Shown here: positions 52,294 to 59,190 of the stretch, piece after piece
Layout of the letters: each line of letters starts with the position of its first letter
Position numbering within the stretch: position 1 is the first letter of the stretch
From: DATKCF01 sp035513345
GTDB taxonomy: Bacteria > Gemmatimonadota > Gemmatimonadetes > Longimicrobiales > RSA9
Assembly: GCA_035513345.1 (NCBI GenBank)
Contig: DATKCF010000002.1
Span: forward strand, 1 to 64,000
Direction: 5' to 3'
Length of the DNA: 64,000 nucleotides
Made by a program: the position numbers and the translations under genes
The notes under the pieces: model-generated
What the model was told of the DNA's origin: nothing
Database searches by the model: none
Seen by the model: only the letters and a program-made list of their open reading frames with translations

Positions 52294-53777
52294 TCGGAGG
52301 CCGTAGCCTTGCCGGCCTCGACATCGCTGTCGTCGTCCGCCGCGTCGAGTTCCGACGCGGTCTCGACCTGATCCGGCTCATCAACGGCCGGCTGGTCAGC
52401 ATCAGGTTTGAGGTTGAGGATGTCGGCGGCCAGCTCGCGCGCTTCGGCAAGCTCTTGCTCGGACGGCGAGTCCGGGTCGTCGCTCGAGCTGTCCTCTACG
52501 GTCAGCGACTCGATGAGCTTGACGACCTGTTCGGCCTGCTCCGCGGTCAGTCCCGGTATCCGGAGGAGATCCTCCTTCTCCAGGTCGATGATATCGAGAA
52601 AGCTAGTATACCCGGCCGTCTCGAGAGCCGCCAGAGTACCGAGCGGCAGATCGAGTTCGCGCAGCGGGAAATCGGCGACCTCGTATTCGGGCTCCGATCC
52701 ACCGAAGAGTGCGGCGTCTGCGCCGCGCTCGAGCCACTCCCTGCTGCCGTAGAGGTCGATCTGCCAGCCGATGAGCTGGCTGGCGAGGCGCACGTTCTGA
52801 CCGTTGCGTCCGATAGCGAGTGAAAGCTGGTCCTCGTCGACGATCGCCGTGCTGACGCGGCGAGCGGAGTCGCTGAGGACTTTGGCGACGCGGGCAGGCG
52901 CGAGCGCTCGCCGGGCGAAGATCTCCGGATCCGGGTGCCACGGCACGATGTCGATGCGTTCGCCGCCGAGTTCGCCGACTACGGCCTGCACGCGCGCTCC
53001 CTTGAGACCCACACAGGCGCCGACCGGATCGATCGAGTCATCACGCGAGTAGACGGCGACCTTCGTACGCCCGCCGACCTCTCGCGCGATGGCCTTTACT
53101 TCGACGATGCCCTGGTAGATCTCCGGCACCTCGAGCTTGAAGAGCGCTTCGACGAACAGCGGATCGGCGCGCGACAGCACGAGCCGGGGGCCCTTCGGCG
53201 TTTCCTCGACCTTCTTGAGGACGGCGCGGATCGACTCGCCCTGGCGGAACCGTTCGCGCGGGTTCTGCTCCTTCCACGGGATGATCGCTTCGGCGTCGCG
53301 GGCCTTGTTCAGCATCACCACGATCTTGCCACGCTCGATCTGCTGTACTTCGCCGCTCAGCAGGTCACCGATCTTGCCGGCGAACTCCTCGCGGATCTTG
53401 TTGCGCTCACCCTCGCGCACGCGCTGGATGATGCGCTGCTTCGCGGCCATCACCGCGTTGCGGCCGAACTGCTCGAACTTGACGGGAATCTCGAGCACGT
53501 CACCGACCTCGAAGTCGGGGTCGTCCCACCGGGCCTCTTCGAGCAGGATCTGGCGAGCCGGATCCTCGACTTCGGCCACGACTTCCTTGAGCACCGTGAT
53601 GTGGATGTCGCCGGCTTCCTCGTCGACCTTGATCTCGCCTTCGACCGTCGGACCGTAGCGGCGCGCGAGCGCGGCCATGATCCCGTCCTTGATCAGATCA
53701 TGAAGATCCTCACGGGACAGGTTCTTGTTCGCGATCATCTCGCGAAATGCAGCCAGGACCTGCATCGCATTGCCCAT
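52290..53777 (-). CDS. nusA: Transcription termination/antitermination factor NusA
   Basis: Binds RNA polymerase and modulates pausing and termination. Its N-terminal domain is followed by S1 (GEVQQIERGKIVVMLNKARDAEAIIP), KH1 and KH2 (DPVGACVGLKGARVQAVVGELGGERIDIV, LAIGRNGQNVRLASQLIGWQIDLYG). A helix-hairpin-helix segment (LRIPGLTAEQAEQVVKLI) and an acidic tail complete it. Start ATG 53777 (MGNAMQVLAAF) with GGAGAG upstream; 495 aa. It lies after rimP and may control the intrinsic terminator in front of rimP, as NusA autoregulates in E. coli. Confidence 0.97.
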   Translation of the reverse strand: MGNAMQVLAAFREMIANKNLSREDLHDLIKDGIMAALARRYGPTVEGEIKVDEEAGDIHITVLKEVVAEVEDPARQILLEEARWDDPDFEVGDVLEIPVKFEQFGRNAVMAAKQRIIQRVREGERNKIREEFAGKIGDLLSGEVQQIERGKIVVMLNKARDAEAIIPWKEQNPRERFRQGESIRAVLKKVEETPKGPRLVLSRADPLFVEALFKLEVPEIYQGIVEVKAIAREVGGRTKVAVYSRDDSIDPVGACVGLKGARVQAVVGELGGERIDIVPWHPDPEIFARRALAPARVAKVLSDSARRVSTAIVDEDQLSLAIGRNGQNVRLASQLIGWQIDLYGSREWLERGADAALFGGSEPEYEVADFPLRELDLPLGTLAALETAGYTSFLDIIDLEKEDLLRIPGLTAEQAEQVVKLIESLTVEDSSSDDPDSPSEQELAEARELAADILNLKPDADQPAVDEPDQVETASELDAADDDSDVEAGKATASE

Positions 53778-53818
53778 TGGTGCTTCTCTCCGCCCGTCCG
53801 TCATGCGGGTGCTGAACG

Positions 53819-54304
53819 TCAAGGCCAGCGAAACACGAGGTGCGCCCGTTGCAGCTCGGACCGCGCGACCTCGACCTCATCACCATTGCCCAGACGTATC
53901 GCGATTGTCTCGTCCGGCGCCTCGCCGGAAATGCCGATCAGTTCGCCTTCGAGCCTGCGGCTCCTGCCGGCGAGCGGCGACCGCCCGAGCAGCGCGACTT
54001 CCTGCCCGGCGAAGCGCTCGAAGTCCGACCGTCGCACCAGGGGTCGTTCGACGCCGGGCGACGACACTTCGAGCACGTATCGTTCACTCACCTGCGGATC
54101 CGGGTCGAGCGCCTGCTCGACCTCCCGGCTCACTCGCGCGCACTCCTCCAGCGAGATCCCCGCGCCCGGCTCCGAACCGGGCCGGTCGATCCGCAGACGC
54201 AGGATCGGCCGGGACCGCGAGCCGGCGCGCTCCATCTCGACCAGCTCGTAGCCGAGGCGGCCGACCCGGTGCTCCAACTCCCGGATCAGGTTGTCTTCGA
54301 CCAT
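53819..54304 (-). CDS. rimP: Ribosome maturation factor RimP
   Basis: A 161 aa 30S maturation factor. LGYELVEMERAGSRSRPILRLRIDRPG is the N-terminal domain opening; SLEECARVSREVEQALD and the typical VSSPGVERPLVRRSDFERF follow. The C-terminal SH3-like domain has GELIGISGEAPDETIAIRLGNGDEVEV. The start is ATG 54304; longer frames upstream are non-coding. It heads the rimP-nusA-ylxQ-infB-rbfA-truB-ribF-rpsO-pnp operon. A strong intrinsic terminator lies 13-41 bases before this start. Confidence 0.95.
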   Translation of the reverse strand: MVEDNLIRELEHRVGRLGYELVEMERAGSRSRPILRLRIDRPGSEPGAGISLEECARVSREVEQALDPDPQVSERYVLEVSSPGVERPLVRRSDFERFAGQEVALLGRSPLAGRSRRLEGELIGISGEAPDETIAIRLGNGDEVEVARSELQRAHLVFRWP

Positions 54305-54317
54305 GGCTTCCGTCGAT

Positions 54318-54345
54318 AAAAAAAGTGGGGGTACGTCCCCCACTT
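54318..54345 (-). terminator. Intrinsic terminator directly before rimP
   Basis: On the minus strand, AAGTGGGGG (54337-54345) pairs perfectly with CCCCCACTT (54323-54331) around a five-base loop, followed by a run of seven T (54318-54324). It is the only strong Rho-independent terminator in the window. It ends 13 bases before the rimP ATG. It may terminate the murA-osmC unit, act as a leader attenuator for rimP-nusA, or both. Confidence 0.9.
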
Positions 54346-54381
54346 CCGCCGATCGCGCGTACGACCGGCCCGCAACGTGTA

Positions 54382-54410
54382 ACGATAGCTCTGCCGCCGT
54401 GAAGGCACAA
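54382..54410 (-). promoter_or_regulatory. Candidate promoter upstream of the rimP leader terminator
   Basis: On the minus strand, TTGTGC (54405-54410) and TATCGT (54382-54387) are 17 bases apart, just after the osmC stop. Transcripts would start near 54375, pass through a hairpin (GCCGGTCG pairing with CGATCGGC, about 54346-54367) and then the terminator at 54318-54345. If real, the terminator is a leader attenuator. Matches are 3/6 and 4/6. Confidence 0.35.
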
Positions 54411-54420
54411 CCCCTTCCGG

Positions 54421-54885
54421 TTACGAAGCTTCGGTCACATCGGCCTCCCATTCGACCGCGACGGCGCCAACCAGACTCTGTGCCGTCGGACACTTGTCGC
54501 GGTGACGCGAGAGCGCCCGATCCACTGCATCGCGCGTACCCGCTGGTATGCGCAACCGGTACCGGACATCGATTCGCGTCAGCCTGATTATACCATCGAC
54601 GAGTTCGTTGGTGCCTTCGACAGCGGCCTCGATATCGTCGGGTGCAAGCCGGATCCCGCGCACCTCCAGTGCGCCGTTGAGGGTTCCCAGCATTCAGGCG
54701 CCGGTCGCGGCCACCAGGAAGTCGACGGGCAATGGCAGGTCGGGCTGGTCGTCGAGCTTGAAGTGACGCTTGATCGAGCCGTGCACGCCCGTATCGAACT
54801 GGCCGCCGGCCTCGAGGAACGCGCGGCGGTGCGTCCCGGCAACGATCGTTATCCTGGACTTCGAGGTGTAGGCGGGCTCGCTCAT
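54421..54885 (-). CDS. OsmC-family peroxidase with in-frame UGA, probable selenoprotein
   Basis: Read through one TGA (54694-54696), this is a single 154-codon OsmC-family gene. OsmC/Ohr proteins reduce hydroperoxides with two cysteines. Here TGA is codon 64, after PVDFLVAATGA, exactly at the first (peroxidatic) cysteine of the family, as in E. coli ...IGAAHAAC. The second cysteine is present as C132 in DKCPTAQSL. There is no frameshift, and both sides match OsmC. A SECIS-like stem-loop follows the TGA, and selA is in this window, so I infer Sec64. Start ATG 54885, with AAAGGGAAG upstream, overlaps the preceding small gene by ATGA. The alternative is a pseudogene with a point mutation, which is less likely given the exact position. 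Automatic calling would give two fragments. Confidence 0.85.
54651..54687 (-). promoter_or_regulatory. Candidate bacterial SECIS element after the osmC UGA
   Basis: Upper stem GCGCAC (54669-54674) pairs perfectly with GTGCGC (54658-54663) around a five-base loop UGGAG (54664-54668). Lower pairs CCC/GGG and GGA/UCC extend it to 54687 and 54651, with a one-base mismatch and a bulge on the 5' side. The loop starts 25 bases after the UGA and has G at its second position, as bacterial SECIS elements require. The sequence also codes for protein. Confidence 0.75.
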
Positions 54886-55088
54886 CGGGTATCTTCCCTT
54901 TCCTCATCGCGGTTTCGCCTGCCGGACCACGGCTCGAAGCCGCGGCAGGCAAGAACGGGCAACGCAGGATACCGCGCAAATGCCGGATCGGTACGGGACC
55001 GCTGGCAGAACACGAAGGTCGACGTCCGGGTCACGATGTCACGACGGTGCAGGCACCGGTGGCACAGGCCGGGCGGGACGGCCGGCAT
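54882..55088 (-). CDS. Four-cysteine mini-protein, probable zinc binder
   Basis: A 68 aa protein with four cysteines: C9 and C12 (LCHRC), C28 (FVFCQ) and C48 (LACRGF). Between them lies RTDPAFARYPALPVLACRGFEP, a Tyr-Pro-x-Leu-Pro-Val-x-x-Cys pattern I recall from small uncharacterised bacterial proteins. The four cysteines probably bind one zinc. The C-terminal 15 residues are charged. It starts at ATG 55088 just after pgeF and overlaps the osmC start by ATGA, so it is coupled to the selenoprotein candidate. It may be a redox or metal partner, but this is only a guess. Confidence 0.7.
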   Translation of the reverse strand: MPAVPPGLCHRCLHRRDIVTRTSTFVFCQRSRTDPAFARYPALPVLACRGFEPWSGRRNRDEEREDTR

Positions 55089-55092
55089 CGGA

Positions 55093-55872
55093 TCACCCGG
55101 TCCGGATCCCCAGCACGGCCATCTGGCGCCCGGCCTCGCCGGCGCGGTGCGAGTAGAACGGCCGGCCGGACTCGCACCGCGTGCACAGCTCCGACACGGT
55201 GATGGCCGCGTTCAACACGCCCGCGCCGACGGCGCGAGCAACGCCCACCTCCCGCGGATCGACGGGTTCCGGCGACGCGGGCACGGGCAGGCCGAGCTGC
55301 TCGTGGACCTCCGGCCCGACTTCGTAGCATTCGCCGCAGATAGCGGGTCCGAAGTGAACGTGAAGCCGGGCCGTGTCGCCATCCGCGGCACTCGAGGCGA
55401 TCGTGATTCCGCGTTCGATGATGCCGGCGGCAACGCCCCGCCAGCCGGCGTGCAGCAACGTGACGGTTCTGGCCACGGGATCGACGATCGAGACGGGAAC
55501 GCAGTCGGCCACCGAAACGGTGAGCGCGAGGTCGGACGCGGCGGTGTGATGGCCGTCGAACCCGTCGAGGATCGCCAGCCCCTGTGTCGCCCGGGCGTGC
55601 AGCCGGACAGCGGCGCGGTGCACCTGTCGCGAATGGACGATGCCGCCGGTTCGGAGCGATCGCTGGAGCGACCTCCATCGGTCGAGCACGGCGCCCACGG
55701 GTTGCCCTCCGGACAGGCCCAGGTCGAAGTCGCCGGCAGCGCCCCGCCATGTCGTGCCCTGGATCAGCCAGTCCCAGCGGTCCGCCCAGTCCGGATGCAT
55801 GCGCAACGGCGCATCGAGACCGGCATCGATCTCGCGGATCCGGGAAGCCGCGCCGGTTCGGACTCCCTTCAC
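55093..55872 (-). CDS. pgeF: YfiH/PgeF-family protein (purine nucleoside phosphorylase/laccase-type fold)
   Basis: A 259 aa member of the DUF152/YfiH family, once called polyphenol oxidase. Metal-site residues are in HSRQVHR, VSVADCVPV, LLHAGWRGV and FGPAICGECYEVG. Characterised members act on purine nucleosides or edit peptidoglycan precursors (PgeF, removing L-Ser-containing MurNAc-peptides). Its place next to murA favours a cell-wall link, though this is not proven. The start is ATG 55872 with an ATGA overlap to the upstream coiled-coil gene. Confidence 0.88.
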   Translation of the reverse strand: MKGVRTGAASRIREIDAGLDAPLRMHPDWADRWDWLIQGTTWRGAAGDFDLGLSGGQPVGAVLDRWRSLQRSLRTGGIVHSRQVHRAAVRLHARATQGLAILDGFDGHHTAASDLALTVSVADCVPVSIVDPVARTVTLLHAGWRGVAAGIIERGITIASSAADGDTARLHVHFGPAICGECYEVGPEVHEQLGLPVPASPEPVDPREVGVARAVGAGVLNAAITVSELCTRCESGRPFYSHRAGEAGRQMAVLGIRTG

Positions 55873-56228
55873 TCGACTTCGAAGCGGAAGTCGGCTCCGT
55901 CGTCAGGACGGTCTTCGGGCTGCGGTTCCGCTTCGCGCACGGCATTGACGCGCGCGGCCAACTCGTCGACCTGTGCGCGCAACGCGTCGAACTCCTTGCG
56001 TGTGATGAAGTCGAGGCGTTCGCGGACGTCCTCGACGGCTTCCTGCGCGGCCTGGAATGTCGACTTCGCGGCGTCCTGCGCGTCGGCGGGCGTGGCTTCG
56101 CCGCCGGTGCGCAACTCGTCGAACGTCTCTTCGACGGCGTCCTTCAACGCGCCGAGGATGCCGATGACCGATCGCACGCCTTCGCGTACCGCGTCGCCGG
56201 GGTCCCGTCGCTTCTCGTCAGTGCTCAT
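55869..56228 (-). CDS. Coiled-coil protein with UbiK/BMFP-like C terminus
   Basis: A 119 aa hydrophilic helical protein. The N-terminal half (EGVRSVIGILGALKDAVEETFDELRTGG) is amphipathic. The C-terminal part, LDFITRKEFDALRAQVDELAARVNAV, resembles the coiled coil of the UbiK/YqiC and phasin-like family. The tail is acidic (PEDRPDDGADFRFEVE). The start is ATG 56228, two bases after murA ends; longer frames have no support. It may be a membrane-associated accessory factor, function unknown. Confidence 0.7.
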   Translation of the reverse strand: MSTDEKRRDPGDAVREGVRSVIGILGALKDAVEETFDELRTGGEATPADAQDAAKSTFQAAQEAVEDVRERLDFITRKEFDALRAQVDELAARVNAVREAEPQPEDRPDDGADFRFEVE

Positions 56229-56230
56229 GG

Positions 56231-57520
56231 TCAGTCCAATCCCTGGTCGTGCCGTTCGATGCGTGCGCCGAGCTGGCGCAGGCGATGGTCGATACGTTCG
56301 TATCCGCGCTCGATCTGGCCGATGTTGTGAATCCGGCTGCGACCGCGAGCGCACAATGCCGCGATCAGCAGGGCCATGCCGGCCCTGATGTCGGGGCTCT
56401 CCACGACACCGCCGTGAAGCCGCGAGGGTCCAACGACTACGGCGCGGTGCGGATCGCACAGAACGATTCGCGCGCCCATGCTGATGACCTTGTCGGCAAA
56501 GAACATCCTCGACTCGAACATCTTCTCGAAGATCAGGACGGTGCCCTGGCACTGGGTCGCGACGACGAGCGCGATCGATGTCAGGTCGGCCGGAAACGCC
56601 GGCCACGGCCCGTCATCGATCTTCGGGATGTGGCCACCGGTGTCGGTCCGGATCTCGAGCTTCTGGCCGGCCGGCACGAACAGATCCTTGCCGCGGATGT
56701 CACAGGTGATACCGAGCCGATCGAAGCCGAGCAGCGTCGAGTCGAGATGCTGGACGGCCGCATCGGCAATCGTGAGTTCGCCACCGGTCACGGCCGCGAG
56801 CGCGATGAACGAGCCGACTTCGATATGGTCGCTGCCGAGCCGGTACTGCCCGCCGCCCAGCCTGTCCACCCCTTCGATCGTGACGATATGGGTTCCGATG
56901 CCATCGATCCGCGCGCCCATGCGGACCAGCAGGTGACACAGGTCCTGTACGTGAGGCTCGGCCGCCGCGTTTCGCAGACGCGTCGTGCCGCGGGCCAGGA
57001 CCGCGGCCATGATGGCGTTCTCGGTGGCGGTCACGCTCGGCTCATCGAGGAAGATGTCCGCGCCGGTAAGCCGACCCGCGCTGATACGGAACGGTGGCCC
57101 GGACTCGACGGCCGCTCCGAGGCGGGTCAGCGCAAGCAGGTGTGTGTCGAGGCGACGCCGTCCGATCACGTCTCCTCCCGGTGGCGGAAGCTCAAGGCGT
57201 CCGGTCCGGGCCAGCAACGGGCCGGCCAGCAGGATCGATGCGCGGATTCGCGCCGCGAGCTTCGAATCGAGAGTCGTCGCCGACAATGACGCGGCCCGGA
57301 CGCGGACGCGGTTCGGACCCGTCCACTCCGCGGCGGCGCCGAGATGTGCGAGCAGTTCGACCATCGTGCGCACGTCGCCGATCTCGGGCACGTTGTCGAG
57401 CGTCACCTCTTCCTCGGTGAGCAACGTGGCGGCCAGCGCCGGAAGCGCCGCGTTCTTGTTGCCTGCCGGCTGGACCGTCCCGGAAATCGGGTGGCCGCCT
57501 TCAACGGCGAATACGGGCAT
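56231..57520 (-). CDS. murA: UDP-N-acetylglucosamine 1-carboxyvinyltransferase (MurA), Cys-to-Asp type
   Basis: Adds enolpyruvate from PEP to UDP-GlcNAc, the first committed step of peptidoglycan synthesis. 429 aa with GTVQPAGNKNAALPALAATLL (Lys-Asn), DNVPEIGDVRTM, RIRASILLAGPLLAR, EPSVTATENAIMAAVLA and FPADLTSIALV. The loop normally carrying the fosfomycin-reactive Cys (PGGCxIGxRP) reads PPPGGDVIGRRRLDTH, with Asp at residue 117. Natural Asp enzymes, as in mycobacteria and chlamydiae, are active but fosfomycin-insensitive. The start is ATG 57520. It heads the murA-pgeF-osmC unit. Confidence 0.94.
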   Translation of the reverse strand: MPVFAVEGGHPISGTVQPAGNKNAALPALAATLLTEEEVTLDNVPEIGDVRTMVELLAHLGAAAEWTGPNRVRVRAASLSATTLDSKLAARIRASILLAGPLLARTGRLELPPPGGDVIGRRRLDTHLLALTRLGAAVESGPPFRISAGRLTGADIFLDEPSVTATENAIMAAVLARGTTRLRNAAAEPHVQDLCHLLVRMGARIDGIGTHIVTIEGVDRLGGGQYRLGSDHIEVGSFIALAAVTGGELTIADAAVQHLDSTLLGFDRLGITCDIRGKDLFVPAGQKLEIRTDTGGHIPKIDDGPWPAFPADLTSIALVVATQCQGTVLIFEKMFESRMFFADKVISMGARIVLCDPHRAVVVGPSRLHGGVVESPDIRAGMALLIAALCARGRSRIHNIGQIERGYERIDHRLRQLGARIERHDQGLD

Positions 57521-57564
57521 CGGTGATCGAATCCTCCATGGCGGCGCGCAACAGACGGGGCGCC

Positions 57565-57594
57565 AACTTATCCGGCGGTTTCGCGCGTCGTCAA
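57565..57594 (-). promoter_or_regulatory. Candidate promoter of murA
   Basis: On the minus strand, TTGACG (57589-57594) and TAAGTT (57565-57570) are 18 bases apart, about 45 bases before the murA ATG, in the divergent gap 57521-57713. The -35 match is 5/6 and the -10 match is weak. Confidence 0.3.
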
Positions 57595-57609
57595 ACGGCT
57601 CCGGCCACC

Positions 57610-57639
57610 TTGACCCCGCACCCGCGCACGACCTAACCT
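57610..57639 (+). promoter_or_regulatory. Candidate promoter of the plus-strand nitrilase operon
   Basis: TTGACC (57610-57615) and TAACCT (57634-57639), 18 bases apart, lie ~75 bases before the nitrilase-type GTG in the same divergent gap as the murA promoter candidate. The -35 match is 5/6 and the -10 match is weak. Confidence 0.3.
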
Positions 57640-57713
57640 CCGACGCAAGCCGTCGTGCCGGCGTTCCCGTGGGTGTGTCCCGACTTCCGATCCGAGGTGT
57701 CCGCGTTCGCGAC

Positions 57714-58562
57714 GTGACCAGGTTGGTGCTCGATTTGTGCCAGTTCGACTGCGTGCTGGCGGACGTACCGGCCAATGCGCGGCGCATCGCAGCGTACGCG
57801 GCGAGGTCGAACGCGACCCTGCTCGTGACGCCGGAGCTTTCACTGACCGGCTACGACCTCGGCGATGCCGCCGCCGAGCTGGCCCGGCCCGTATCCATCG
57901 GCGAACCGCTGGCCGGAACGGAGCCGATAGCAGCTGTGGCGCCCGCCGTCGTCGTCGGGTTGCCGGAGCTGGACGGATCCGGGATCGTCTACAACACACT
58001 CGTCGTGCTGGACGGCGGCACGATTCGGTTCCGGCATCGCAAGGTGTATCTTCCGACGTACGGCATGTTCGACGAGGGCCGGTTCTTCGGGCGAGGTCAG
58101 GAGACCGAGCCGTTCACGATCTGCGGCTGGCGTATCGGTTTTCTCGTATGCGAGGATTTCTGGCACCCGGGTCTGGTATACGTGCTGGCCGCCTCGCATA
58201 TCGACCTCCTGGTCGTTACGGCGTCCTCGCCCGGACGAGGTGGTCCGGCGGACGGCGATGCCATGCGATTCGCGTCGATGGATGTCTGGGAACGCATTGC
58301 CCGCACGACCGCCCAGTTGTACGGCATGCACGTGGCGCTGGTGAACCGGTGCGGCGTCGAGGGCGCGGTCACGTACGGCGGCGGCTCGCTCGTGGCCGGA
58401 CCCGACGGTGAGATTGTCGCGCGCGCGCCGGCGTTCGAGGAGGCATGCCTGACGGTCGAGCTGGAGCGCGACGTGGTGGTCGAGGCGCGCAGGCCGTTCG
58501 CGCACGCGCGGGACGAAGATGTCCGCCTGATGCGGGCGCTTCTGGACCGCCTCGATGCCTGA
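57714..58562 (+). CDS. Nitrilase-superfamily amidohydrolase, NadE glutaminase-like
   Basis: A 282 aa carbon-nitrogen hydrolase with the Glu-Lys-Cys triad: E in VTPELSLTGYD, K in FRHRKVYLPTYGMFDEGRFF and C in GFLVCEDFWHPG. The FRHRKVYLPTYGMFDE block is typical of the glutaminase domain of glutamine-dependent NAD synthetase and of close free-standing nitrilases. GTG 57714 is chosen because the protein then begins near the first beta strand; GTG 57675 is possible. Its end overlaps by eight bases a gene resembling the synthetase half of NadE. It would supply ammonia from an amide; the true substrate is unknown. Confidence 0.85.
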   Translation: MTRLVLDLCQFDCVLADVPANARRIAAYAARSNATLLVTPELSLTGYDLGDAAAELARPVSIGEPLAGTEPIAAVAPAVVVGLPELDGSGIVYNTLVVLDGGTIRFRHRKVYLPTYGMFDEGRFFGRGQETEPFTICGWRIGFLVCEDFWHPGLVYVLAASHIDLLVVTASSPGRGGPADGDAMRFASMDVWERIARTTAQLYGMHVALVNRCGVEGAVTYGGGSLVAGPDGEIVARAPAFEEACLTVELERDVVVEARRPFAHARDEDVRLMRALLDRLDA

Positions 58563-59190
58563 GGCCGCTTCGTCGCCTGAAGCGCTGCACGCGGCCACCA
58601 TTACGGGCAACGTGATACTCGGTGCGGTCCGGGATGCGGGCGCCACGGGCGTCGTCATGCTCGACGCAGAATCGCCGGAGGGCCGGCTCGCGCGTACGTG
58701 GCTGGCCCGGACGCTCGGGGACGACGCTGTCGTGCCGGCTCCGGCACCCGCACACGCGACGACCGGACCGATCGATGCCGACGAGTACCGGCGCGCCGCG
58801 GGCCGGATTCACGCGCGCGAGTACGGCCTGCTCCTCGCGCATCCGGCATGCAAGACTGTACTCTTGCTGGCGTCGGACGTGCCGCCCGAGCGGATCCTGC
58901 CTCTGGGCGACGTCTACGCCACCGAGGTGGCGGACTGGGCGGGTGGCGTGTTGCTGCCCGATGACGTGCGGGCGCTCGCGGACCTGGCCGGCGGCCTGTC
59001 GCAGCTCGACAGAGCGCTGCATGCCTGGCTCGAGCGACGGCGCCCGCTGGAGGCGGCGCTCTCGGAGCTTCCCGTGGAAGCGCGCGCCGCCGTCTCGCGC
59101 AGGCTGCTGCTGAACCGTGCGGTGAGACGCTGGCCGCGCTGCGTACCGAAGATCGGGCGGCGCACATTGTGGATCGATGTTTTCGCATGA
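58555..59190 (+). CDS. Degenerate NAD synthetase-like protein lacking the PP-loop
   Basis: A 211 aa protein with faint similarity to the synthetase (ATP-pyrophosphatase) domain of NadE. CKTVLLLASDVPPERILPLGDVYATEVADWAG aligns with the family NK-T-E...PIGDLYKTQV block. The expected PP-loop SGGxDS after the first strand is absent; the corresponding place reads GVVMLDAESPEGRLART. The C terminus ends KIGRRTLWIDVF. It overlaps the nitrilase gene by eight bases, giving a split NadE-like pair in the usual domain order. Without the PP-loop it is unlikely to make NAD. It could be a regulatory or repurposed subunit, or a decaying gene. Confidence 0.65.
   Translation: MPEAASSPEALHAATITGNVILGAVRDAGATGVVMLDAESPEGRLARTWLARTLGDDAVVPAPAPAHATTGPIDADEYRRAAGRIHAREYGLLLAHPACKTVLLLASDVPPERILPLGDVYATEVADWAGGVLLPDDVRALADLAGGLSQLDRALHAWLERRRPLEAALSELPVEARAAVSRRLLLNRAVRRWPRCVPKIGRRTLWIDVFA

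Noticed and set aside
54305..54420. tRNA gene before rimP, as metY in E. coli
   Set aside because: No cloverleaf could be drawn; the region holds only hairpins, a terminator and promoter-like boxes.
54421..54885. osmC as a pseudogene broken by a nonsense mutation
   Set aside because: The stop falls exactly on the catalytic Cys, the rest of both halves is intact, a SECIS-like hairpin follows and selA is present. Sec decoding is the simpler reading, but reads should be checked.
54502..56388. Long plus-strand frame opposite osmC, pgeF and the coiled-coil gene
   Set aside because: Arg/Gly/Ala-rich translation without any family motif; the opposite strand carries well-supported genes. A high-GC shadow.
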